Shown: in pieces, positions 33,008-42,255 of the stretch
Position numbering within the stretch: position 1 is the first letter of the stretch
Layout of the letters: each line of letters starts with the position of its first letter
Assembly (NCBI GenBank): GCA_002381185.1
Contig: DFOA01000058.1
Span: forward strand, 1 to 64,000
Origin: Firmicutes bacterium UBA3553
GTDB taxonomy: Bacteria; Bacillota; Clostridia; Tissierellales; Sedimentibacteraceae
Reading direction: 5' to 3'
Length of the DNA: 64,000 bases
The notes under the pieces: model-generated
Databases searched by the model: none
Seen by the model: only the letters and a program-made list of their open reading frames with translations
What the model was told of the DNA's origin: nothing
Translations under genes and position numbers: made by a program

Positions 33008-34102
33008 TCAATATGATTGGCTATAATCTTGTTTATTATCTGCTTTTCGCTGTTGCTTAAAAAGATACATCTGCTTATCCGCTTCATCTTTTACGGCATT
33101 TATACTATCACCCTTGTGAAATGGAGCATAGCCAACTGAAACAAAAGGAAGTTCTTTTACTTTCCCTCGCTTTGCTTCAATCCTGCTGCAAAACTCACTA
33201 TTCATCATCCCTATATTGTGCGCATCCCAAAGGAGAACGCAAAATTCGTCACCACCTATACGATAGCAAAATCCGTGTTTTCCGTATACTTCCCTTATAC
33301 ACTCTGCTACACAGATCAGACATTTATCTCCAATTAAATGGCCATAGGTGTCATTAACATGCTTGAAATCGTCAACGTCAAACATGACCAATATCATGTC
33401 TGTATTTAATGTGGATGTCCTGCTGATATAGCTCTGATGTCTCAAAAGGCCTGTAAGTCCATCAATCCGGTGCCACAATTCATTGCAATAAGCATAATAG
33501 ATAACAGACATAATTGTGACACACAGCCATGTCACATGCACCGTTGGGTTGATAATCTGTACTGTGGTTCCAAATACCAGAAAAATCAACAGCATATACA
33601 ACAGCATGCGATTCCTGTTCTGATATTTCGTAGTCATTCTGATTGTTACCAAAAACAAGTATACTATGCCAGTCAAGTACATGATAAGGTAGATGTTAAA
33701 CAGCGGTCCCCTGTAATACACATTATTCGCATCGACGCAAAAAACCAGACCAAATGGTATAGAAACTGCCAAAAATAAATCATATGTTAAAATAGTAAAG
33801 AGCGGCAGTTTGGCTCTTTTTTTGAAGTTGTCAATAGATGAGCCAAACATCAGCGGAACAAGCGGGGTCAAAGCAAATCCCAGATAATTAAAAAGAATAT
33901 GCGCCCATCGAAATTGTAATGGCGCTCCGTCAGCTACTACCGTGATAACCTCTGCAATGGAAATTAACCCAATAAGCACAAAAGAAATAATAAACCCGCG
34001 CTTTTGCTTACTTTCCATCAATTCGTTGCGGAATGCCATAATGCACATCAATGTCAAAATCAGCAAATCTATAATTGTTATATATATAAAATAGTTATCC
34101 AT
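33008..34102 (-). CDS. Membrane-bound diguanylate cyclase (GGDEF)
   Basis: 364 residues. Six to seven membrane spans fill residues 1-205, resembling the seven-TM receptor module found in front of histidine kinases. A GGDEF domain follows, with FDVDDFKHVNDTYGH (Mg/GTP site), YRIGGDEF (active site, about 276-283) and FVSVGYAPF. All catalytic residues are present, so it should make cyclic di-GMP. No RxxD inhibitory site is seen five residues before GGDEF. The likely input is a membrane-soluble or external ligand. Confidence 0.9.
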   Translation of the reverse strand: MDNYFIYITIIDLLILTLMCIMAFRNELMESKQKRGFIISFVLIGLISIAEVITVVADGAPLQFRWAHILFNYLGFALTPLVPLMFGSSIDNFKKRAKLPLFTILTYDLFLAVSIPFGLVFCVDANNVYYRGPLFNIYLIMYLTGIVYLFLVTIRMTTKYQNRNRMLLYMLLIFLVFGTTVQIINPTVHVTWLCVTIMSVIYYAYCNELWHRIDGLTGLLRHQSYISRTSTLNTDMILVMFDVDDFKHVNDTYGHLIGDKCLICVAECIREVYGKHGFCYRIGGDEFCVLLWDAHNIGMMNSEFCSRIEAKRGKVKELPFVSVGYAPFHKGDSINAVKDEADKQMYLFKQQRKADNKQDYSQSY

Positions 34103-34642
34103 TAGTGTTGCTCCTTTGTTTTATCTTTGGCAGTCATCTTTTTCAAGGCGCACAACCTCTGATAGCAATGTCATCAACTCATTTGGTTTTTGACAGAAAC
34201 CTTGTTAACTCACAATGCTAAAATCAATCTTATCAAGTAAAGCTTATTAATTGTTGTCCTATATAATAAATATTGTACTTTTACATTAGTTTTAAATAAT
34301 CAATTCTTTTTAGCAATATGCTCTCCCCTGTATAGATCATTCTTTTAATTTTCCGATTTTATCCATAATTATATATGTACTAACTTTAATTTACTATTAA
34401 TTATACTTTATTTACTAAAATAAAAGGGCTAATCAAGAATTATTAAATGAAATTCTATTAGCTTCTATCTTGGTTTATCCGAAATTTACTTGTACATTCA
34501 GAAATTTTTTATTTACAGATTATAATGCATTTAGACTTATTAGTAGTAATTATAACCTATTGTATCAAATGTTTCCATATTATTTTATTATGGCTAAATA
34601 AAAATAAACAGGCAAATCTTAAATGATACTAAAGATTATCAA
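34103..34642. other. Non-coding stretch
   Basis: About 540 bp of very AT-rich sequence between the diguanylate cyclase gene and a DUF3788 remnant. No convincing coding frame, RNA or repeat was recognised. Confidence 0.5.
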
Positions 34643-34788
34643 AACATTAATATTATTAAAATCTGCATACCTAGCTCTCGTTGATACCGCTTTTACGATA
34701 TTTGAGTTCGTAAACACCTGTTTTCTCTACCTTGTCCCACATAAATTCAACATTATAATTTTTCTTGATAAAACCATTAATTTCAGAT
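34643..34788 (-). pseudogene. Decayed partial copy of the DUF3788 gene
   Basis: The stretch closely matches 31824-31980 inside the intact DUF3788 gene, including the shared block ACGATATTTGAG.TCGTAAAC and the ATCCCACATAAATTCAACAT-type block (GTCCCACATAAATTCAACAT here). About 21 bases present in the intact gene are missing, several substitutions have occurred, and both ends of the gene are absent. This is a duplicated, degraded fragment. Confidence 0.8.
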
Positions 34789-35044
34789 TTCTACCCTATT
34801 ATGAACATCCTTCGGATCTTCAAGCATACATATTCCCAACCCTGAACTAAGAGGTCATTTACATCTTGTATAAAGCAACTGCAATTCTGGCAAATTATTT
34901 AATGCAATAATCAAATATTAATAATATACAAACAACTTTTATTGGACATAGTTTCCAATAAAGATTTTTTTATTTCGTGTAACATTTTAGTATAGCTATT
35001 CGTTATTATTAGTGAAGGAGCTCCAAGAAAGAAGGTGTTATTAC
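34789..35044. other. Leader region of the ECF sigma gene
   Basis: AT-rich region preceding the plus-strand sigma gene, which presumably holds its promoter. No motif is clear enough to call. The ribosome site AAGGTG is at about 35032. Confidence 0.35.
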
Positions 35045-35551
35045 ATGAATGAAGATGATTTAAAATCCATTGAAGATATATGTGAAAAGACATGGGAACC
35101 ATTATATCGTTATATTTATTATAAGGTTCAAAATAGAGAAGAAGCTGAGGATATAACGCAAGAAACATATGTCAAGTCATTATCTTATCCTAAATTCAAT
35201 AAGATTGAATTTAAGAAATATATAGCTTTTTTTAAAACTGTTGCCATGAATATAATCAAGGATCGTTGGCGTCAAAATAAAATTAGAGGCACAAATATAA
35301 ATATAGATTCAATAGCTCACATTGAGGCTTCCGTTGATGACATATCAGATATTACAAACCAACAATTATTTATTAAGAGTTCATTAGATAAATTAAATGA
35401 TGAGCAGCGTAAAGTCATAGATCTTAGAATTATAAAGGGGTATTCAGTATCTGAAACTGCTGAATTAATGGACAAAAAAGAAGGGAATATTCGTGTATTG
35501 CAATATCGAGCACTAAAGAATTTAGTAGATATTATGAATGAGAATAAATAG
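35045..35551 (+). CDS. ECF-type RNA polymerase sigma factor
   Basis: 168 residues from the ATG that follows GAAGGTGTTATTAC; a GTG 11 codons upstream lacks a site. Region 2 (EEAEDITQETYVKSL and FFKTVAMNIIKDRWRQ) and region 4 (LDKLNDEQRKVIDLRIIKGYSVSETAELM, then NIRVLQYRALKNL) are intact. It belongs to the group typically paired with an anti-sigma gene, found 12 bp downstream. Unlike the sigma gene at 3757 it has no third partner. Confidence 0.9.
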   Translation: MNEDDLKSIEDICEKTWEPLYRYIYYKVQNREEAEDITQETYVKSLSYPKFNKIEFKKYIAFFKTVAMNIIKDRWRQNKIRGTNINIDSIAHIEASVDDISDITNQQLFIKSSLDKLNDEQRKVIDLRIIKGYSVSETAELMDKKEGNIRVLQYRALKNLVDIMNENK

Positions 35552-35563
35552 AGGAGGATTGCC

Positions 35564-36799
35564 ATGAATGATAATGAAAAAAAACTCTCGGATTTTATAG
35601 ATAGTTTAAATAATGAAAAAAAACCTGCAATTGAAACTGATTCTGAAGAATTAGATAACTTATATAATGTAGTAAGACAAATTAAAAGTTTAAAGGAACC
35701 TGTTATGCCTGATAAAGATTTTCCACATAAAATTGCTCAATCCCTTAATGTAAAAAAGAAAGCACCGATAAAAAACAGAAAGAGAACCTGGATAGGTGGC
35801 ATAACAAGTATTGCTGCAATATTAGTTATAGCTTTGATGATAAATTTTATTAATCCAATTAATAATTCAAATATAGTTTATGCTATGGAACAAGCCTATA
35901 ATAATATAAAGGCTTATCATGGTACTTTGGAAGTTATATTAAACAATGAAGCCGGAGAAGAACAGGTACAATCTGTACTTGATGTATGGGTTGATAAAAA
36001 TGATAACTACTATATCGAGGTGCTGAAAGGTTCATATAAAGGTTTAAAAACCATAAGTAACGGAGAAAAAGTATGGCAGCGTTCAGTTGATGAAAATTCA
36101 AAGAATGTATTTCCTGTTTTTACTGAAACTTATGAATTTATATTTGAATTAGGAAATGAAATAGATGGGGTGAAAAATGCAGAGTCTACCAAGATTGTCG
36201 GCGATGATAATATAGCAGGCAGATCATCTTATATAATGGAAATAACCCCCAAGGGAGGTTTAACATATAAGTTATGGGTTGATAAGGAAACTAAACTTCC
36301 ATTACAAAAGCAGGATGCAATGAATAAAGCAATACAATATACTACAAGATATACCGAAATAGACTTCGAGGAATCTATTCCAGAGAACCTTATTACAGTT
36401 AATTTGAATGAAGGATTTAAAGAAGTAGATTTTGTTTCAGATGAACAGACGGATATCGTTGAAGATAAAAATACTGTCGAGCACAACCCGGAGGTTACAG
36501 TGGATGCAGATATGGAAATTGAAAAGGCAGAACAGATAGCTGCTGATTCAGGCAGTTCACCATGGAAGCTTGATCCGGTTTATGTAACACAGGTATTTGT
36601 AAGTTTGCAGCTTTCACCGGAAGGCATAGTTGGAGATTATCCAGTAAATTATGATGATTTATCAATAGTTGAAAATGATGGAACAAATGTGAAGATTGAT
36701 GTTAATAGTGATAAAACAGATATCAAGACTGTTTATCTGGAAAGATTAATCAGACAGGATGATACAGGAATTTGGACAGTAATAGGATATGATAAATAG
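35564..36799 (+). CDS. Membrane anti-sigma factor with LolA/RseB-like outer domain
   Basis: 411 residues. A cytoplasmic N-terminal region (1-80) that would bind the sigma factor is followed by one span (about 82-102, WIGGITSIAAILVIALMINF). A lipoprotein-carrier/RseB-like beta domain (about 110-285; MEQAYNNIKAYHGTLEVIL, TYKLWVDKETKLPLQ) comes next, then an acidic linker and a C-terminal domain ending RLIRQDDTGIWTVIGYDK. GAGGAGGATTGCC precedes the ATG. By analogy with RseB the outer domain may sense envelope lipids or misfolded protein; this is inference. Confidence 0.8.
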   Translation: MNDNEKKLSDFIDSLNNEKKPAIETDSEELDNLYNVVRQIKSLKEPVMPDKDFPHKIAQSLNVKKKAPIKNRKRTWIGGITSIAAILVIALMINFINPINNSNIVYAMEQAYNNIKAYHGTLEVILNNEAGEEQVQSVLDVWVDKNDNYYIEVLKGSYKGLKTISNGEKVWQRSVDENSKNVFPVFTETYEFIFELGNEIDGVKNAESTKIVGDDNIAGRSSYIMEITPKGGLTYKLWVDKETKLPLQKQDAMNKAIQYTTRYTEIDFEESIPENLITVNLNEGFKEVDFVSDEQTDIVEDKNTVEHNPEVTVDADMEIEKAEQIAADSGSSPWKLDPVYVTQVFVSLQLSPEGIVGDYPVNYDDLSIVENDGTNVKIDVNSDKTDIKTVYLERLIRQDDTGIWTVIGYDK

Positions 36800-36802
36800 A
36801 TA

Positions 36803-36850
36803 AAAAAACGCCTCACCGCCAACGTTAGGTCAGCGGTAAGGCGTTTTTTT
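36803..36850 (+). terminator. Bidirectional Rho-independent terminator
   Basis: AAAAAAACGCCTCACCGC pairs with GCGGTAAGGCGTTTTTTT. It lies between the convergent anti-sigma and nitroreductase genes and can serve both. Confidence 0.9.
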
Positions 36851-36872
36851 ATCAAAATTTCGTCTGCCATTT

Positions 36873-37580
36873 TTATTTTAGATGAAAGATACCTTCATTG
36901 CCTAATTCAAATTTTCCTCCTGCCTCTAGCTCGAAGTGTTTCTTTGCAATACCTAAATCAATCATGTCCATTGAATAGTCATCTGCAATTTGTGCACTTA
37001 AAATGTTGTTCTCATACTTAAATGTTGCTTTTTGTGTGTTTTTAGCACTTGGGGCAAGTAATACAGCTTTCATTCCATTTTCTACCCATTGAGGCAAAGG
37101 TTGATCGCTTATGATTCGTTCTTCCATTCTCTTTACTTTTCTACGTGCAGTTGACCGCACCATTTTTTCTGCTAATGAGGGAGCTGCCACTTTACCTACT
37201 ACAACAACACAAGCCAATTCCTCGCTGCTGTCAATAGCTAATTCATTCTTATCAAATGTACCTCCAACCCAGCACGTTCCCATACTCAAGTCGGTTATAG
37301 CAAGAACTAAATCTTCTCCGTAATATCCAATCTTTTCTTTCAAATCCTTATCTTCTTTCTTGCCTTTCATCAATATAAGCGAACGCACATTGGAAAATAG
37401 CCCGTAACTTTTTCTTAAATTCTGAAAAGCACTGCTTCCATCCTCCATAAATGCCATTGTTAAACCGGATACATCATTTAATTGGTTAATAATAGAAATG
37501 ATTTTTTCCTTTTCACAATCCGTAATCGGCTCCTTTTCAAACTTTCTCCGTGAAATTCTATTTTCTATAGCACTACGCAT
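36873..37580 (-). CDS. Nitroreductase family protein (TM nitroreductase type)
   Basis: 235 residues from the ATG preceded by GGAGGTAATTTT; the frame extends 15 codons further without a site. ENRISRRKFEKEPI is the FMN-phosphate-binding opening. The middle MGTCWVGGTFDK and the second half LAPSAKNTQKATF fit the PF14512-like group, in which two half-domains form one FMN site. Substrate unknown. An ArsR regulator gene lies 44 bp upstream in the same direction and probably controls it. Confidence 0.82.
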   Translation of the reverse strand: MRSAIENRISRRKFEKEPITDCEKEKIISIINQLNDVSGLTMAFMEDGSSAFQNLRKSYGLFSNVRSLILMKGKKEDKDLKEKIGYYGEDLVLAITDLSMGTCWVGGTFDKNELAIDSSEELACVVVVGKVAAPSLAEKMVRSTARRKVKRMEERIISDQPLPQWVENGMKAVLLAPSAKNTQKATFKYENNILSAQIADDYSMDMIDLGIAKKHFELEAGGKFELGNEGIFHLK

Positions 37581-37624
37581 AAAATTACCTCCAATTGCTC
37601 TTATATAACTAAGTTTAAATTTCA

Positions 37625-37960
37625 CTAATAAAACTCTTTCATCAGATGTTCAATATCCAAAACCAATTTCTTCAATAAATTTAATTTTGTAGAAACATTG
37701 ATATAATAGTAGTTTTTGGTACCTTCTTCTCTCATTCTTACAATTCCTATATCCTTCAATATTTTCAATTGATGTGATACAGCAGGACGCGAGAGATGTG
37801 TTTTTGCCGTAATTTCTCCAACGCGCATTCCGCTTTTGCAATCGGATTCCATTAAAACCAAAAGTATTATTTGACGTGTTTCATCTCCGATTGCTGTCAA
37901 GATTGATTGTGCATTCTTAAAATCTTCTTGTATCATCTTAATTTGTTCTTTTTTATCCAT
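37625..37960 (-). CDS. ArsR family transcriptional regulator
   Basis: 111 residues. The winged helix runs ILTAIGDETRQIILLVLMES, VGEITAKTHLSRPAVSHQLKIL, then GIVRMREEGTKNYYYI, the classic ArsR pattern. The metal-binding CVC motif of ArsR/SmtB is absent (the only Cys is in DCKSG), so it probably senses something other than metal. It is co-oriented with the nitroreductase gene downstream. Confidence 0.88.
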   Translation of the reverse strand: MDKKEQIKMIQEDFKNAQSILTAIGDETRQIILLVLMESDCKSGMRVGEITAKTHLSRPAVSHQLKILKDIGIVRMREEGTKNYYYINVSTKLNLLKKLVLDIEHLMKEFY

Positions 37961-38111
37961 AATTCACCTTTTCTGTTCTTTGGTTCGCACTAATAAACCA
38001 CTACGATTATAATACACTTAAATAATAATAAATACAATATTGGGAAAGTAAAACGAGACGAACTTTTTTCTGATTAAAAAAACAGCCCATAGACCTCGAT
38101 ACTTCATCAAG

Positions 38112-38297
38112 TCATGCAGCCGTTAATGTATCTTGTTTTATTTCTTCGGCAAGAAATATATCATATACTTCTTTTAATTTTTTGTTACCATTTATATTCG
38201 GATTTGATAACGCCGAACAAGCTCTTTTATAATTTATAAAATCATTAAGAGCATTCCTTTTCGGAAACAATACCTTATATTGACTCTTTCTTTCCAT
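38112..38297 (-). CDS. Small hypothetical protein
   Basis: 61 residues beginning at an ATG preceded by GAGGCGGAAC. The sequence is basic and helical, with MERKSQYKVLFPKRNALNDF at the start and DIFLAEEIKQDTLTAA at the end. No family is recognised. A longer frame extends 20 codons upstream into unrelated-looking residues. It could be a fragment of a larger lost gene, since the C terminus looks like a normal protein end while the upstream sequence ends at a terminator hairpin. Confidence 0.35.
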   Translation of the reverse strand: MERKSQYKVLFPKRNALNDFINYKRACSALSNPNINGNKKLKEVYDIFLAEEIKQDTLTAA

Positions 38298-38355
38298 GTT
38301 CCGCCTCAAAAAAAATGCTGTCCAGATAGATGTACAGCTCATCCAGTGTCCCTCC

Positions 38356-38380
38356 AAAAAGCCACATAGTGGCTCTTTTT
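38356..38380 (-). terminator. Terminator of nitroreductase gene
   Basis: AAAAAGCCAC and TGGCTCTTTTT form a short strong hairpin, followed by TTTTTGG on the minus strand, downstream of the 38433 gene. Confidence 0.6.
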
Positions 38381-38432
38381 ATGTTTTACCATCGTGTTCT
38401 CTTCATTCACTATTGCTTTGCTCATAAATAGC

Positions 38433-38954
38433 TTATTCTATATAGTATAGATAATTCTTTTTTCTCGGAGCAGCTTGCTTTTCCGGTTCAGCCGAATACC
38501 CGAGAATGCAATTTCCTATACCTTCATATTCTCCGCTAATTCCAAGGCTCTTAAGTATTTCTTTTCCTTCTTCTCTCTCGAAGGTTTCTCTTGCCCTATG
38601 AATCCAGCAGCTTCCTATTCCATTGCTATGAGCGGCAAGCATCATATTTCCCATCACAAGACTTCCGTCATATACATGAGTGGAAACATTTTTATCAGCT
38701 AGCACAATCAGCACCACAGGTGCACCATAAAACGGATCACATTCAACTCCCATGATTTCTGCGTTAATTTTGGAAAGCTTATCCCGCAATTCCTTATTTG
38801 TAACGGCAATTATTATTGGTGACTGCTTTCCAGATCCCGAGGCAGCATATGTTCCAGCTTTCAAGATCTCATCAATGATTTCTTTTGGAACCATATCCGG
38901 CTTATACTTTTTTGTACTCCTACGAGTTAATATTGTATTCATTGTTTGTGACAT
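38433..38954 (-). CDS. Nitroreductase family protein
   Basis: 173 residues with TILTRRSTKKYKPDMVPKEI (FMN-binding Arg-Arg-Ser motif), AGTYAASGSGKQSPIIIAV, and the closing GNCILGYSAEPEKQAAPRKK. FMN-dependent NAD(P)H oxidoreductase of the small single-domain type. GGAGGATTTTTTA precedes the ATG. Unrelated in sequence detail to the longer nitroreductase at 36873. Confidence 0.88.
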   Translation of the reverse strand: MSQTMNTILTRRSTKKYKPDMVPKEIIDEILKAGTYAASGSGKQSPIIIAVTNKELRDKLSKINAEIMGVECDPFYGAPVVLIVLADKNVSTHVYDGSLVMGNMMLAAHSNGIGSCWIHRARETFEREEGKEILKSLGISGEYEGIGNCILGYSAEPEKQAAPRKKNYLYYIE

Positions 38955-39116
38955 TAAAAAATCCTCCTTTGCATATCAAATTGAATTACTATAAAACAGT
39001 GATATATTTTAATATATTATAACATTAATATACCAAGCTTATCTAGTTATATTTAGAAAATATTCCATAATACGGATAAATTCATCTGGATGCTCAAAAT
39101 GAATGTCATATCATCG

Positions 39117-39710
39117 TTAGATATTAATATCATACTCCATTCTCTTAGCTGTGGCTTTGGCAATATCTTCTCCCAAAAGTTTTTTTATAATATAAAATGA
39201 CATATTAATTCCTGCCGATATTCCACCCGAAGTAATTATATTACCTGCATCAACATATTTAACATCACGCAGTACCTTTACCAGAGGATATTCTTTTTTT
39301 AACCTATTAATATCCATCCAATGTGTTGTAGCTTGTACCCCATCCAGTAAACCTGCTTCAGCCAATAGAAACGCTCCTGTACACACCGATGCCAATAATT
39401 TGACTTCATGGGCTCTCAGCCTAATCCATTCTATTGTCTCTTGATTATGGATTTCAATTTCTTCCGCTCCATATCCACCTGGAATAATTAAAATATCAAA
39501 TTGAGGTGCATCCTTAAAATCATAGTCCGGCTGAACCTTTAATCCATTACGGGCGCTTATTAGTTCCTTTGTTCTGGCAACTGTATGTACTTTAAAAGCT
39601 TTACCATTACCCTCTTTGTTTTCCGTAATTGAAAACACTTCAAAAGGACCCGCAAAGTCCAATACCTCAACCTCGTTAAAAAGTAATATTCCTATTTTTC
39701 TGCACTGCAT
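39117..39710 (-). CDS. DJ-1/PfpI family protein
   Basis: 197 residues with the class I glutamine-amidotransferase-like fold. The nucleophile elbow ASVCTGAFLLAEAGLLDG carries the reactive Cys, preceded by FDILIIPGGYGAEEI and followed by ATTHWMDINRL. It resembles the AraC-linked/isonitrile hydratase-like branch rather than the protease branch. Without neighbours the substrate is unknown. Confidence 0.88.
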   Translation of the reverse strand: MQCRKIGILLFNEVEVLDFAGPFEVFSITENKEGNGKAFKVHTVARTKELISARNGLKVQPDYDFKDAPQFDILIIPGGYGAEEIEIHNQETIEWIRLRAHEVKLLASVCTGAFLLAEAGLLDGVQATTHWMDINRLKKEYPLVKVLRDVKYVDAGNIITSGGISAGINMSFYIIKKLLGEDIAKATAKRMEYDINI

Positions 39711-39996
39711 GTATTCTCACCCCATTATCAAAAATTTCCTTTTCGCAACTTTCCCTTTAAGGTATCTTCAGGCATAACCTGTTTAATTTTTTATGTATGC
39801 TATATTATACTATATGAAGTACGTCAGCTACAAGAAGAATGATGTGCTTTCTACAAGTATGAATGTTTTATGTATAACAAAAAACTGCCGGTTCTTAAGC
39901 TGTTCCTTGAAGCCTGAATTATTACACAATTTAAATAAGTATTGACTATAGTGGTAAATAGAGGTAAAATTTAAAAAATCTTTATGGGGGGATTAT

Positions 39997-40557
39997 ATGA
40001 AATTAATTATTATCTTTGGACCGCATGCAGTAGGTAAAATGACAGTAGGTCAGGAACTCTCAAAAATTACTAATCTAAAATTATTTCATAATCATATGAC
40101 GATAGACATAGTAAATGATTTGTTTGAAAATTTACCTAAAGAAAGAAGCAGATTAATTAATTTATTCAGAAAAGAAATATTTGAAGCATTTTCAAGCAGT
40201 GAAGAATATGGAATGATTTTTACATATATGTGGGCATTTGACATACAAGAAGATTGGAATTATATTAATTATGTTGAAGAACTATTTGCTTCTAAAGGTG
40301 CTGAAGTATATTTTGTTGAGTTAGAGGCAGATTATGAATTGCGTATAGAAAGAAATAAAACTGAAAATCGCCTGATCAATAAACCTACGAAAAGGAACCT
40401 GGAAAAATCAGAAACCATATTTAGAAACTTAGAATCAAAATACCGCCTGAATTCATATGAAGGTGAAATAACAAAAATTAATTACATTAAAATAAATAAT
40501 ACAGATCTTTCACCGGAAGAAGCAGCATCGATAATTAAAAACAGCTTTTCTTTATAA
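39997..40557 (+). CDS. P-loop kinase-like AAA family ATPase (shikimate/gluconate kinase fold)
   Basis: 186 residues. Walker A is GPHAVGKMT (residues 9-17), followed by VGQELSKITNLKLFHNHMTID. The rest of the protein has a lid region with ERNKTENRLINKPTKRN. The family is small-molecule-kinase-like and uncharacterised. GGGGGGATTAT precedes the ATG. It is a lone plus-strand gene with about 290 bp of unremarkable DNA upstream. Confidence 0.8.
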   Translation: MKLIIIFGPHAVGKMTVGQELSKITNLKLFHNHMTIDIVNDLFENLPKERSRLINLFRKEIFEAFSSSEEYGMIFTYMWAFDIQEDWNYINYVEELFASKGAEVYFVELEADYELRIERNKTENRLINKPTKRNLEKSETIFRNLESKYRLNSYEGEITKINYIKINNTDLSPEEAASIIKNSFSL

Positions 40558-40570
40558 CAAATAAAATCCA

Positions 40571-40616
40571 ACATATTTCATCCCTTTAAATTGGTAATTT
40601 GAAGGGATGAATATGT
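40571..40616. terminator. Bidirectional terminator between convergent genes
   Basis: ACATATTTCATCCCTT pairs almost perfectly with AAGGGATGAATATGT. It separates the P-loop gene from the ABC permease gene. Confidence 0.75.
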
Positions 40617-40647
40617 TCATTTTTCAAATAATTCATACTTAATTCGT

Positions 40648-42255
40648 TTATGCCTTTGTTAAAACATTCCTGTTTCTAAATCCCCAAAGCCCAACTTCAG
40701 TCAGTATAGAAGAAAGGCAAAGGAGCAAAAATAGTGGAATCAACGGCAGACTTGTAATATCAATAGTATAGTGAGTATACGCGAAAGGAGATATCTGCAT
40801 TACCGTCCAACCAATAATCTGTCCTTCCCAAGCCAGTTCCAGCATAACAGATGATAGCCAGATTCCCCACCCAAGTACCATTATTTTAGGGCACAAGCCA
40901 TATAGTAGAGCTGTTATGCCCAGAAATATAAGTACAGGAGGGAGTTTTGAAACACTCATAGTCAAAATAGACCAAAATCCACTGTTTACATCTCCAGACG
41001 CGATTCCATAAAACAGACCTCCCACAATGCCCATAACCAGCAACAACGCCGTAGAACATAAAGCAGCTACAATTAAATGACTGCTCATCCAGCGAATTCG
41101 ACTGACAGACTTATCTAAGAGCATTTCTATCCTGCCTTCAGTTTCTTCCTTTTTCAAACGTGACACAGCGGTAATGGCATAAGCAGCCACAAAAATTGAC
41201 ATCAGGTAGATGCTGACACTAATAAATACATATCCTAGCCCCATTTCCTCTGACCAGCTTGTGCCTCCTAAGCTTGACAGCCAATTACTCATTCCGCCAT
41301 CATTAGATAAGCTGGGCGAAATGGCTGCAAATACAGCAATATACAGCACTATTCCCACCATCCAGCCGATAAAGCTTTTCTGGTGTAATCTCCAGGCTAA
41401 AGCCAGAGGACTAGAAAAGTGCGGGCTTGCCTCCGGAAATCCTGGCTTGGCTAAAAGAACACCGGCTCCCAGATCCCTGTGAATAGATAGCTTATAGGCA
41501 ATAATAGTGGGTACAGTCGCAAAAACAGCACAATACAGCAGAGCCCAGCTATAGTTACCTGCAAATGGACTGGTCACTCGCTGCCATGCCATTGGAGTTA
41601 TCCATCTCAACAAGGTATAACCTCCGCCAAAGTTGTTCAGAATCGCCATCACCAACCCTATACCCAGCGCTGCGATACCAATGCCTCTGGCAGTTGAGCC
41701 GTTTTCCCGAAGCTGAGCACCTAAAGCTCCTACTCCGGCAAAAAAATACCCGATAGTTGACAGAGTTGCTCCAAAAATAAAAGATCCTCTTGTGTCACCT
41801 CCAAGAGCAATGATACTTAAAGCAATTAGTATTCCAGCTATCATATTTCCAACAATTGTAATAGTAAGTGCGGCAGTCAGACTGGCATGCCTTCCCACCG
41901 GATAAGCTCTGATCAGCTCGCTGCGTCCTGTTTCTTCATCTGTACGTGTATTTCTGATCACTATAAGCAGGCTGCCAATTCCTAATGCCAGCGACAGCTG
42001 TGAAACACCCCTCCATACAATAGCTCCGGAAATGTCAATAGACATTGCTGGACCAAGAAGAGCAGAAATTAATGGATCTTTATTGAATTCACTCAGAACG
42101 GCTCCAAGGTTCTGTCCGCCTATAGCGGTAAAAGTTACAGCAGTTACAAAAACCAATGCAACAGAAAAAAATATCCAAAGAAGTAATAAGAATCTGTCCC
42201 GAAGCAAAAATAATTTAATAAGAGTTCCGGTACCTATAAAGTCATTGTATCTCAT
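40648..42255 (-). CDS. ABC exporter permease (polyketide-antibiotic/tetronasin type)
   Basis: 535 residues with about twelve spans in two halves. The central cytoplasmic TRTDEETGRSELIRAYPVGR and RLKKEETEGRIEMLLDKSVSR are paired sequences typical of the 'exporter of polyketide antibiotics' ABC-2 permeases. Its ATG overlaps the ATPase stop by four bases, so translation is coupled. The pair probably exports a hydrophobic drug or peptide. A divergent TetR gene shares the control region. Confidence 0.88.
   Translation of the reverse strand: MRYNDFIGTGTLIKLFLLRDRFLLLLWIFFSVALVFVTAVTFTAIGGQNLGAVLSEFNKDPLISALLGPAMSIDISGAIVWRGVSQLSLALGIGSLLIVIRNTRTDEETGRSELIRAYPVGRHASLTAALTITIVGNMIAGILIALSIIALGGDTRGSFIFGATLSTIGYFFAGVGALGAQLRENGSTARGIGIAALGIGLVMAILNNFGGGYTLLRWITPMAWQRVTSPFAGNYSWALLYCAVFATVPTIIAYKLSIHRDLGAGVLLAKPGFPEASPHFSSPLALAWRLHQKSFIGWMVGIVLYIAVFAAISPSLSNDGGMSNWLSSLGGTSWSEEMGLGYVFISVSIYLMSIFVAAYAITAVSRLKKEETEGRIEMLLDKSVSRIRWMSSHLIVAALCSTALLLVMGIVGGLFYGIASGDVNSGFWSILTMSVSKLPPVLIFLGITALLYGLCPKIMVLGWGIWLSSVMLELAWEGQIIGWTVMQISPFAYTHYTIDITSLPLIPLFLLLCLSSILTEVGLWGFRNRNVLTKA

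Noticed and set aside
34911..35168. 85-residue minus-strand frame
   Set aside because: Runs through the leader and start of the ECF sigma gene on the opposite strand without ribosome site or homology.
37625..37960. Metal-sensing role for the ArsR-type regulator
   Set aside because: The Cys-Val-Cys metal site of ArsR/SmtB is absent and the neighbour is a nitroreductase gene, not a metal transporter.
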